Origin: CAYGGE01 sp966250865
GTDB taxonomy: Bacteria; Patescibacteriota; UBA1384; CAYGGE01
DNA: 36,669 bases
Assembly: GCA_966250865.1 (NCBI GenBank)
Contig: CBINIT010000008.1
Location: forward strand, 1 to 36,669
Direction of reading: 5' to 3'
A program made the translations under genes and the position numbers. This document shows, in pieces, positions 1-6,951 of the stretch (position 1 is the first letter of the stretch; every line of letters begins with the position of its first letter). Under the pieces are notes generated by a model. The model ran no database searches. It was not told where the DNA came from and saw only the letters and a list, made by a program, of their open reading frames with translations.

Positions 1-808
1 GGATGATGTACTGGGTAGCGCTTGGTATGGCTTTCCAGACTAAATCAGCTGTATAGACATTGTTTACTCGGGTAACTCGAAGTGTTGGCTCGATCGAGGG
101 ACGAATCTTACGGGTTGTGGTAAGACCAATGGTTTTTGTTGCGGTGTCAGTTTCGCCGCTCCCGCCGCTACCGTTGTTAGTGTCTGCAGCATCCTTTGTT
201 TCAGAGCTGTCGGTCGAACCCTGCTTGGTTGTCGTACTAGTACTGCCTGACTTTGTAACCGCCTCGGCAACTTTTTTGCTTAAAGCGTTGCTGATTGTAG
301 CGTATTCTTTGGCCGTGTTAAGGTCGGGTCGTTGACCGTTCCCAATGTGAGTATAGATCTGCCTATTTGCTACGAGACTGTTTGGTCCAGTTGACGGATC
401 TAAAATGGAAACGCGGTAGAGATTTGTTTCTTTTCCAGTTGAAGTGTCTACCATACTTGCTGAAACGATCACCTCATCACCGGTAAAGATTCCCGAAAGA
501 GGGACGGTAACCACACCATTTTGCTTTGAAGCAGTCGTACTACCAAGCTCCTTCTTTATGGGTGCGGTATTGCGGCGATTCGTGACATCGGCAACATAAA
601 ATTTATACTTTATATTTGCAGAAGTGATAACATCTGTTGGGCCCGTTACTAAATATCCAATTAGAACAACGGGATCCTTCCCGGTCTTTGCGTCTCGGAA
701 TGTGTATACCTCATCGATGACCGTCATCGAAACCGTAGCAGCCATTGCATGGAACGGACTAGCTAATACAGCGAGACTTACGAGACAGAGTAAAACAAAT
801 CGGCTCAT
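1..808 (-). CDS. Secreted protein of unknown function, C-terminus cut by window edge
   Basis: The frame is open from an ATG at 808 to the window edge, giving 269 visible residues. The N-terminus is a clear signal peptide: a basic start (MSRF), a hydrophobic core and a probable cleavage after HAMA. The visible part is beta-type sequence followed by a Ser/Thr/Gly-rich linker around residues 180-215. After it comes a segment ending in LVWKAIPSATQYII, which resembles the start of a fibronectin-III-like strand pattern. The start codon overlaps the stop of the upstream solute-binding protein (ATGA at 805-808), so the two are probably translationally coupled. The product is probably exported to the cell surface. 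No function is assigned. Confidence 0.72.
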   Translation of the reverse strand, partial: MSRFVLLCLVSLAVLASPFHAMAATVSMTVIDEVYTFRDAKTGKDPVVLIGYLVTGPTDVITSANIKYKFYVADVTNRRNTAPIKKELGSTTASKQNGVVTVPLSGIFTGDEVIVSASMVDTSTGKETNLYRVSILDPSTGPNSLVANRQIYTHIGNGQRPDLNTAKEYATISNALSKKVAEAVTKSGSTSTTTKQGSTDSSETKDAADTNNGSGGSGETDTATKTIGLTTTRKIRPSIEPTLRVTRVNNVYTADLVWKAIPSATQYII

Positions 809-2196
809 CGCAAAATCCCCGTCACAGCTTGAGCGGCTTCGGTGAGCGTGGCTGGAAGCGGCTGCTCCTCTTCGGCGATACGACGAATCGTCTCGCCGAG
901 GATCTGATCAACTATGCGAGGAGAGGGTCCTTTGTACCAGTTTTGAGTTTTCGGGTTAACTATCGCGTTGATCGCTTTATCGTCTTGCCCCAACGTATTG
1001 TTGGTATCGCTTGAGATTTGTGGGGGAATTAAGGATGTTTGCTCGGCATACTTCTCGGTTACTTCTCGGTTAGCAGTAAGGTATTGAATAAACTGCCAAG
1101 CTAACGTTTCCCGTCTGGTTTTCTGCTCTTTGGTGAGACGGCTGGTGGATTTACTAACTACCAAGCTTCGGTATTTGGCAAGCTGTATAGTTGCCGTGAC
1201 TTCGGCCGGAGTGTCGCCAACCGGTACGGTCTTAATATCGCGTTGAGGAACGCTCGCGACGGTATATTTCAGTTCAGGATTGAGGAGCTTCATTTGCGGA
1301 ACAAGAGAGAGATAGTTAATCATCATCGAGAGATTGCCGGTTGCAAAGGCTTGCGTTGAATAGGGTTGATTGCCATCCCAGCTTTGATAGGCTGATGTCG
1401 GATCGGCAAAGCTGGCATAAAAGGCGAGGGCCTCTTGCCCTAAGTAGCGGTATTCACCAGTTTTCTTATCTTGGACGAAGAGATCGAACGTCGCCTGCTT
1501 GTGTGCTGGGTCGACCATGGGCACGCCAAGCTGAAGCATGATGAGCTGAAGTATCTGGCTTGCTCTATCGACGTTGGTACTGGTTCCGAGCGCAAAACCT
1601 GGTCGGATAATACCTTCTTCGGTCCGTAAGGTTGTCTGCTTCGCGTAGGCAGCTAACTCCTCCCAGCTTTTCGGGGGTTTATCGATACCGGCTTGTCGCA
1701 TGTGGTCAGTGTTGATAAAGAGCACGAGCGGATCGATAGCGATGGGCATGCCGTAGAGCGTTGAGTCGACGATCATCTGTTGAGCAACGGCGGTCGCGTA
1801 GGTTTTCTTAAAAATTTCAATCTCTCCCTTTTGCTGGAAAGGAAAACCGACAAGTTTATCCTTGTGGCGGGCGAGTTCGTCGTCGCGAATTTCCCAAATG
1901 TCAGGTCCTTTCCCGGCGGCTAAGGCATTGATGACTTTGGTTTCGTATTCTTCGGTTGGTTCAAAGAGAGTAACTTCAATGTCGACGGTCGGGAAATCTT
2001 TCTCGAAGCCGGCAATCATCTGCTCAAAGACTTTCTCATCGCCACCTTGTTTGATGTGCCAGTAGGTTAGGGTCTGTTTCGCTTGATTATTCGTCGCGGG
2101 ATCGTTGCGCAGTCCGCAGCCAGTCAGAAAAAGTGGCGTAACGGCCAGAAGGAGATAGGTGAACCCTCGTTGCGCGCGGTGAGTGAAGTTATTCAT
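805..2196 (-). CDS. Extracellular solute-binding protein, family 1 (lipoprotein)
   Basis: This is a periplasmic-binding-fold protein of the sugar-type ABC importers. A lipoprotein signal is visible, with lipobox LTGC placing the acylated Cys at about residue 27. The mature part starts with TYWHIKQGGDEKVFEQMIAG and continues with GPDIW, both typical of SBP family 1. I chose the ATG at 2196 because GAGG lies about 9 nt upstream of it; an in-frame GTG at 2205 has no such signal. It overlaps the end of the preceding, related protein by 8 bp and is followed by a secreted protein (ATGA overlap). No permease or ATPase gene is visible nearby, so the ligand and the transport partner are unknown. Confidence 0.88.
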   Translation of the reverse strand: MNNFTHRAQRGFTYLLLAVTPLFLTGCGLRNDPATNNQAKQTLTYWHIKQGGDEKVFEQMIAGFEKDFPTVDIEVTLFEPTEEYETKVINALAAGKGPDIWEIRDDELARHKDKLVGFPFQQKGEIEIFKKTYATAVAQQMIVDSTLYGMPIAIDPLVLFINTDHMRQAGIDKPPKSWEELAAYAKQTTLRTEEGIIRPGFALGTSTNVDRASQILQLIMLQLGVPMVDPAHKQATFDLFVQDKKTGEYRYLGQEALAFYASFADPTSAYQSWDGNQPYSTQAFATGNLSMMINYLSLVPQMKLLNPELKYTVASVPQRDIKTVPVGDTPAEVTATIQLAKYRSLVVSKSTSRLTKEQKTRRETLAWQFIQYLTANREVTEKYAEQTSLIPPQISSDTNNTLGQDDKAINAIVNPKTQNWYKGPSPRIVDQILGETIRRIAEEEQPLPATLTEAAQAVTGILR

Positions 2197-3562
2197 ATGG
2201 CTCACCTCGTAATATTCGGGTTACCTGGCTTGTTAACCGATCGATTACGGTTTGGAGCGGTTCGCCGGCAAGGGTTGTGTCGATAGCTTGATGGAAGACC
2301 GTTCGAGTTGTGTTAATTTCGTTGCGATACCAGAGCGAAGCAACCACCGGCTTATTCTTCTCGGCATTCACTTGGGCTAAGAACGGGGTTAAATAAGGGC
2401 TGAAGCCTTGGCCTTGGATGAGATCAAGCCGAGCGGGTGGTCGACCTGAGGCGAGGGCATAGGTCAGGCTATTATCCTTGTTGGTTAAGAACTGAATAAA
2501 ATTCCACGCAACAGTTGGATTTTTACTGACAGAGGGAACGCCGACAACGAGTGGTGTGGCGAGTGTTGTCGGTAGGTCTGTTCCTCGGATCTGCGGCATA
2601 ATGCCAGTTGCCAATGGGAAAGTCGGTACGGTATCAGTGATATCTCTGACGCGAAAACTGTAGTCAATCATGAGTGGAAGTTTGCCGGCAAGAAACTGTT
2701 CAAAATCCGGGGCTTCATTGGCTGTCCAAGCAAAGTTCTCTTTGCTTGGCGAGGCGAAGCTGGTGTAAAAGTCGAGAGCGGTGAGGCCCGCCTGGAACGG
2801 TTCGCCGGTCGCTTTGGTGATAGTCTCATTGTAGCGCGCCTCGGTTTTTTCCTCATTAACCATGGGTGTATGGTTTTGCATGAGCAGAACTGCGAGAATC
2901 TCATCGGCTCGAGCAACGTTCTTACTAGTTCCAAGGGCAATACCTGGCTTCTTCAGGGTTACACCGTCTCGTTCTCGAAGCTTGTTGGAGGCATCGATCA
3001 CTTCATCCCAGGTTTGTGGGAGGCGGGTAACACCCTTTTCTTGAAGCAGCGCAGCGTTGCCAAACAGACCGAGTGTGTCAGCAGAGAGAGGTACGCTATA
3101 GACGGTATTGTCGACTATATTTTCCGTCTGTGTCACTGGTGTGTAACGGTTCTTATAGAGTGTCGCGTTGGGTAATGGCTGCGGTTTCTTGGCAAAAAGA
3201 CCACGACGTTTTGTGGCCGATGGTTCTTGACTGGCTAACAAACCGTCGGGGACGGGACTAAGTTTGTCGCGATGCTTGGGGAGCCATTCTTGAGGGATGA
3301 GCCAGACATCCGGGCCGTCTTGGGCTGCAAGGAGGTTTAACGAAGCAAACTCATAAAGGGCCGGATCCTTTGGTGTGTAGACTACGGTAACACCAGGATG
3401 CGCTGCTTCGTACGCGTCGATAATGGGCTGGAAGACTGTAGAGTCGTCGTAAACGCCCCAAAAGTTCAGGGTCACGCTACTGCTTGGCAGGGGATCGGTT
3501 GGTGTAGTCTTCTTGGGTACCCCAATAAACTGCCAAGCCAAATACAGGCCTGAGAGGACCAT
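2189..3562 (-). CDS. Extracellular solute-binding protein, family 1 (membrane-anchored), start uncertain
   Basis: This is a second family-1 solute-binding protein, similar to its downstream neighbour, with an SBP-type start (LNFWGVYDDSTVFQPIIDAY) and a DGPDVWLIP motif. The coordinates use the first ATG at 3562, but that codon sits inside a hydrophobic helix and has no ribosome-binding site. A strong GGAGGGG lies at 3611-3605, and the frame stays open back to an in-frame TAG at 3619-3617. The likely real start is therefore a non-canonical ATC at 3601 (or ATT at 3589), which would restore a full signal anchor GLRIALGVLIFLMVLSGLYL. It begins just after galU and is probably co-transcribed with it. 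It has no lipobox, unlike its neighbour. Confidence 0.87.
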   Translation of the reverse strand: MVLSGLYLAWQFIGVPKKTTPTDPLPSSSVTLNFWGVYDDSTVFQPIIDAYEAAHPGVTVVYTPKDPALYEFASLNLLAAQDGPDVWLIPQEWLPKHRDKLSPVPDGLLASQEPSATKRRGLFAKKPQPLPNATLYKNRYTPVTQTENIVDNTVYSVPLSADTLGLFGNAALLQEKGVTRLPQTWDEVIDASNKLRERDGVTLKKPGIALGTSKNVARADEILAVLLMQNHTPMVNEEKTEARYNETITKATGEPFQAGLTALDFYTSFASPSKENFAWTANEAPDFEQFLAGKLPLMIDYSFRVRDITDTVPTFPLATGIMPQIRGTDLPTTLATPLVVGVPSVSKNPTVAWNFIQFLTNKDNSLTYALASGRPPARLDLIQGQGFSPYLTPFLAQVNAEKNKPVVASLWYRNEINTTRTVFHQAIDTTLAGEPLQTVIDRLTSQVTRILRGEPYE

Positions 3563-3620
3563 TAAGAAGATGAGAACACCTAGCGCAATGCGTAGACCGA
3601 TACTCCCCTCCTTCTCCTAG

Positions 3621-4493
3621 TTACTCAATCGACTTCAAGAAATCAAGCATTTCACCTCGAGTGTCTTCGCGCTGTAGGGCGAAATACAGGTTGGCCTTGA
3701 GGAACCCGAGCTTATTACCGATATCCCAGTAGTTACCGTTTACTACCTTGCCATAGACGGTCTCTTCTTTGAGGAGTTGGGCAATGGCGTCGGCGAGCCA
3801 AATTTCATTCGACTTTCCTGGCTTAGTTTCGGCAAGCAGCTCCATGATTCGTGGGGTAAAGAGGTAACCACCAACAGAAAAGAGATTACTTGGCGCTTCT
3901 TCTGGAGCAGGTTTTTCTACCACCGATTCAATCTGATAGACTGAATCGGTTACCGGCTTTGCTCCAACACACCCATACCGCTTACAGTGGTCAGTAAATG
4001 TTTCGTCGGTACTTTGGATTAAAGCTAGTATTGAACCCCCATGGTCATTGTGGGCATCAATCAGCTGCTTCACTCGAGGTTGAGCGCCCTCAAAGATGTC
4101 ATCACCCCAAGCGACAACAAAGGGCTCGTTGCCGATAAGATCTTTAGCCATGAGAATAGCATGGCCGTTGCCGAGGGGCTCATGTTGGTATACAACGGAA
4201 ATCTTTACTTTTTTCTCAATGGCTCGGATTTCTTCGAGCAGCTCGATTTTGCCACCTTCTTCAAGGCGTCGCTCAAGATCTGGGTTCGGCTTGAAGTAGT
4301 CCTCCAAAGCCTTCTTGCTTGGGTGGTTGACTAGAATAACTTCTTCGATACCAGAATCGGCTGCTTCTTCAACAAGATAGTGAATGACTGGCCTGTCAAC
4401 AATCGGTACCATCTCCTTTGGCACTGCCTTAGTGGCTGGCAACATGCGGGTTCCAAAACCGGCGACAGGAATGACCATTTTTCGAATCGACAT
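3621..4493 (-). CDS. galU: UTP-glucose-1-phosphate uridylyltransferase
   Basis: The enzyme makes UDP-glucose from UTP and glucose-1-phosphate in the cytoplasm, supplying glycan and envelope synthesis. It is 290 residues, normal for bacterial GalU. The N-terminal nucleotide-binding loop reads GFGTRMLPATKAVPKEM, followed by VAWGDDIF (metal-binding Asp), VEKP and GGYLF, all family hallmarks. GAGGAG lies 5 nt before the ATG at 4493. It sits between hsp20 and two solute-binding proteins on the same strand with short gaps, so it is probably transcribed from the hsp20 promoter or from a weak one of its own. Nothing appears truncated. Confidence 0.95.
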   Translation of the reverse strand: MSIRKMVIPVAGFGTRMLPATKAVPKEMVPIVDRPVIHYLVEEAADSGIEEVILVNHPSKKALEDYFKPNPDLERRLEEGGKIELLEEIRAIEKKVKISVVYQHEPLGNGHAILMAKDLIGNEPFVVAWGDDIFEGAQPRVKQLIDAHNDHGGSILALIQSTDETFTDHCKRYGCVGAKPVTDSVYQIESVVEKPAPEEAPSNLFSVGGYLFTPRIMELLAETKPGKSNEIWLADAIAQLLKEETVYGKVVNGNYWDIGNKLGFLKANLYFALQREDTRGEMLDFLKSIE

Positions 4494-4521
4494 AAAGACT
4501 CCTCAATCAGCTAGCTCGCTA

Positions 4522-4899
4522 CTAGTCCTGAGCGATAACGGTAATACTTCGGGCACGACTTTTTTCAAGTTTAGGGATGCGGATAGTGAGAACACCATTT
4601 TTTAGGCTTGCCTCAGCCTTGTCGGCATCAACAGCAACAGGCAAAATATAACTTCGAGAAAAACTGCCCCAATAGCATTCTTGGCAGAAATAGCTGTCGC
4701 GGTTTTGCGCCGATTCGTCGTGACGCTCCCCTTTGACAGTGACGGTATCGTCGGTGACGGCCACTTCTAAATCTTCTGGTTGGACACCGGCTATCGGAGC
4801 TTTAAGAATAATATCATCATCGGTTTGATATACATCAATGGCGAGCTGGCCTTCGTAATCGTCTGCCAGCCAGTCAGCCTCTTGTACTTGTTGTTCCAT
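4522..4899 (-). CDS. Small heat-shock protein, Hsp20/alpha-crystallin family
   Basis: This is an ATP-independent holdase chaperone of about 125 residues. The alpha-crystallin domain spans roughly residues 17-110, with KAPIAGVQPEDLEV, GSFSRSYILP and NGVLTIRIPK. The ATG at 4899 is preferred because GGAG lies 6 nt upstream; the in-frame ATG at 4911 itself contains that GGAG and would lack a ribosome-binding site. A strong sigma70-type promoter lies at 4941-4970. An unusual CxxC (CQEC) sits just before the conserved GSFSR block. galU follows 28 bp downstream. Confidence 0.93.
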   Translation of the reverse strand: MEQQVQEADWLADDYEGQLAIDVYQTDDDIILKAPIAGVQPEDLEVAVTDDTVTVKGERHDESAQNRDSYFCQECYWGSFSRSYILPVAVDADKAEASLKNGVLTIRIPKLEKSRARSITVIAQD

Positions 4900-4940
4900 A
4901 ATATGCTCCATCGACGATGCACCAGGCTCGTCTTTCCTTT

Positions 4941-4970
4941 ATTCTACCTTCTGGTTTGATCTCCTGTCAA
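4941..4970 (-). promoter_or_regulatory. Promoter of hsp20
   Basis: A perfect -35 TTGACA (4970-4965) is followed after 18 nt by TAGAAT (4946-4941). It reads towards hsp20 and leaves a leader of about 35 nt. It lies in the intergenic region shared with the divergent comF-type gene. No heat-shock CIRCE-type repeat was seen. Confidence 0.8.
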
Positions 4971-5001
4971 TTCTGGAGTACCTGCGAAAGGTAAGGGCCA
5001 T

Positions 5002-5667
5002 ATGTTGCTTGATCTAATCTTCCCAAAACGCTGTGTCGGCTGTAGCGGTGAGGGCAACTGGCTCTGCTTTGACTGCTTTATGTCTATCGAAGCGTTCGCC
5101 ACCCCAATGTGTGCGGATTGTAAGCGGCTTACTTCAGATGGTCGCTACTGTCGCACTCACGCTAAAGACCATCGCCTAACCGGCTTGCTTTTTGTTGGTG
5201 AGTTTCCTTCAAGAGCGCTGCGAGAGGCTATTCATGTACTGAAGTATAACGGAGTACAGGAACTGGCTATTCCCTTAAGCTACCTCCTTGTGCGACGCCT
5301 GTCAGCAGTTTCGACCCTTGAAAGGGCAGTGGTTATCCCCGTACCGCTTCATCCAGCTCGTGAGGCAGAACGGGGCTTTAACCAAGCGGTTTTGCTGACC
5401 CAGCTTTTTGAGCAAGAAGTAGCAACTAATGTGCTGGTTCGGTATCGAAAAACAAAGCCACAAGCGAGCCTTGATCAGCGTGGGCGGGAGGTGAATCTTC
5501 AAGGCGCCTTTGCTTTACATCCTGAAGGCCTCTCGAAGATCAAGGGAAAAACTATAATTCTCGTAGACGATGTTTCTACTACTGGGTCGACACTCGATAT
5601 GTTGGCAGCCCTCCTTAAATCATACGGTGCAAAGCAGGTCTGGGGATTGGTAGTAGCTAAAGGGTAA
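5002..5667 (+). CDS. ComF family phosphoribosyltransferase-like protein
   Basis: This is a 221-residue ComF/amidophosphoribosyltransferase-fold protein. It starts with a zinc-ribbon-like region (CVGC, CFDC, CADC) at about residues 10-40. It ends with the PRPP-binding signature VDDVSTTGSTLD at about residues 188-199. The middle part VIPVPLHPAREAERGFNQA is typical of ComF. ComF proteins are associated with natural DNA uptake, where they are thought to act on the cytoplasmic side with ComFA. ComFA is not in the window, so the role is inferred from the family only. It stands alone on the plus strand, divergent from hsp20. Confidence 0.9.
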   Translation: MLLDLIFPKRCVGCSGEGNWLCFDCFMSIEAFATPMCADCKRLTSDGRYCRTHAKDHRLTGLLFVGEFPSRALREAIHVLKYNGVQELAIPLSYLLVRRLSAVSTLERAVVIPVPLHPAREAERGFNQAVLLTQLFEQEVATNVLVRYRKTKPQASLDQRGREVNLQGAFALHPEGLSKIKGKTIILVDDVSTTGSTLDMLAALLKSYGAKQVWGLVVAKG

Positions 5668-5668
5668 C

Positions 5669-5690
5669 AAAAAACCCGCCGAAGCGGGTT
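5669..5690 (-). terminator. Rho-independent terminator of the fur-zip transcript
   Basis: A 7-bp stem (AACCCGC/GCGGGTT, loop TTCG) read on the minus strand is followed by a run of T (5672-5669). It lies directly between the stops of comF and the ZIP gene. On the plus strand the tail is not T-rich, so it works mainly for the minus strand. Confidence 0.8.
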
Positions 5691-5705
5691 CTGGAGGACT
5701 ATGCG

Positions 5706-6464
5706 TTATTCGCCGTGAGCCAGCCGGGTTAGGAGCCCCACGAGAACGATGGCACTAACAAAGATGAGCAGGACACGATGGGCATGTTTATGACCAGCTA
5801 AGTGGTGAACTTCAGGAATAATATCTGAGGCGCCAAGATAGGTGAAGATACCAGCTGCGCCTGCGAGGAGGTAGGGTAAAGAAAATTCAATCTGTCGACC
5901 GATAAGGTAGGCTACGACCGCACCAACGACTGAGAGGAGAGACTGCAAAACATTAATCCAAATGACTCGGGATTTGCTCCAACCTTGGTTGAGTAAGATA
6001 GTAAAGTCGCCGATTTCTTGCGGGATCTCGTGAGCGGCGACGGCAAGCGCTGTAACTAAACTAAGCGTGGGGTCGAGGAGGTAGGCGAGACCAATCACGA
6101 GGCCGTCGATGAAGTTGTGAATCGAATCACCGGTAATAAGGAGAACGGGTAGACTCTCGGTGTGGTCAGCGTGTCCATGGGCAGCTACTTCATGGTTGTG
6201 GAAGTAGCGCATCATGAATCGCTCAAGAGCAAAGAAGGCGACGAAGCCGATGATAAAAGAATACATCAAAGGATGCGGATCATCGACCATCTCGATAGCT
6301 TCTGGCAGAATGTCGAGATAGCTTGCGCCGATAAATGAACCAGCAGCAAAGGCTAGCAATGGCAAAGTAAAGCGTTTGACGAGCTCCGATTTCCAGATTA
6401 AGGCGAGACCGCCGACAAGGGCGAAAAGCCCACCGATAAGACTATAGAGAATGAGTTCGAACAT
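5706..6464 (-). CDS. ZIP family divalent metal transporter
   Basis: This is a 252-residue inner-membrane transporter with about eight hydrophobic helices. Hallmarks are SIHNFIDGLVIGLA in the fourth helix region and AVAAHEIPQEIGDF in the fifth, whose His/Glu/Asn residues bind metal in ZIP proteins. A His-rich loop (HNHEVAAHGHADH) precedes them. I chose the ATG at 6464 because the protein then starts at the first helix (MFELILYSLIGG), with AAAGGCG just upstream. The frame is open further but would add an atypical hydrophilic extension. The gene overlaps the end of the Fur-family regulator by 23 bp, so it is co-transcribed. Zinc import or export under metal control is the likely job. Confidence 0.93.
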   Translation of the reverse strand: MFELILYSLIGGLFALVGGLALIWKSELVKRFTLPLLAFAAGSFIGASYLDILPEAIEMVDDPHPLMYSFIIGFVAFFALERFMMRYFHNHEVAAHGHADHTESLPVLLITGDSIHNFIDGLVIGLAYLLDPTLSLVTALAVAAHEIPQEIGDFTILLNQGWSKSRVIWINVLQSLLSVVGAVVAYLIGRQIEFSLPYLLAGAAGIFTYLGASDIIPEVHHLAGHKHAHRVLLIFVSAIVLVGLLTRLAHGE

Positions 6465-6864
6465 GATCGCCTTTCTTCTGGCAACCTTCGCAGGTGCCTT
6501 GGAGTTCAATTGAATGATGCTTGATTCGGTAACCAGTCTGCTTGCTGACTCGTGATTCGTTAAAGTTGATGACAGAGTCATCGATGTCGGTTACATCGCC
6601 GCAGTCGTCGCACACGATATGGTGATGGTGCGGTAGATCGGCCCATTCATAGCGACTACCCCGTTCGCGCCAGTCGATACGGATAACCTTACCCTCCTCC
6701 TCAAGTTTCTGGAGGATGCGGTAGACCGTTGAAAAAGCCGTTTTCGGTAACGACATCTTAATGAATTGGTGAAGCTCGCCTAAAGCAATCGGTGCGGCGA
6801 AAGACTGGAGAATTTGGGCAACAGCGGCTTTGGTTTGGGTATTGCGTTCTTGTTTCGTGTTCAT
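6442..6864 (-). CDS. Fur family metal-responsive transcriptional regulator
   Basis: This is a 140-residue Fur/Zur/PerR-type repressor. The winged helix lies in residues 10-75, with the recognition region LPKTAFSTVYRILQKLEEEGKV. The dimerisation part contains HHHHIVCDDC and a second CEGC, the paired CxxC motifs that hold structural zinc. The ATG at 6864 lies 6 nt behind a -10 element, so the transcript is probably leaderless. Linkage to a ZIP transporter by a 23-bp overlap suggests a zinc-responsive (Zur-like) function. This is context inference, since Fur subtypes cannot be told apart safely by eye. Confidence 0.92.
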   Translation of the reverse strand: MNTKQERNTQTKAAVAQILQSFAAPIALGELHQFIKMSLPKTAFSTVYRILQKLEEEGKVIRIDWRERGSRYEWADLPHHHHIVCDDCGDVTDIDDSVINFNESRVSKQTGYRIKHHSIELQGTCEGCQKKGDHVRTHSL

Positions 6865-6870
6865 GAGCTG

Positions 6871-6900
6871 ACTATAGCAAACAAGCTGCATTTCTGCAAC
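6871..6900 (-). promoter_or_regulatory. Leaderless promoter and candidate operator of the fur-zip operon
   Basis: TTGCAG (6899-6894), a 17-nt spacer and TATAGT (6876-6871) are followed after 6 nt by the ATG, so transcription should begin at the start codon. An imperfect 16-bp palindrome (GCTGCATTTCTGCAAC, 6885-6900) covers the -35 element and could be a Fur-family operator for autoregulation. This reading is inference. Confidence 0.7.
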
Positions 6901-6951
6901 TAATTTGCAATAGATATGAAGTTACTTTTGTATTGTGGGTCTGATACGTGC

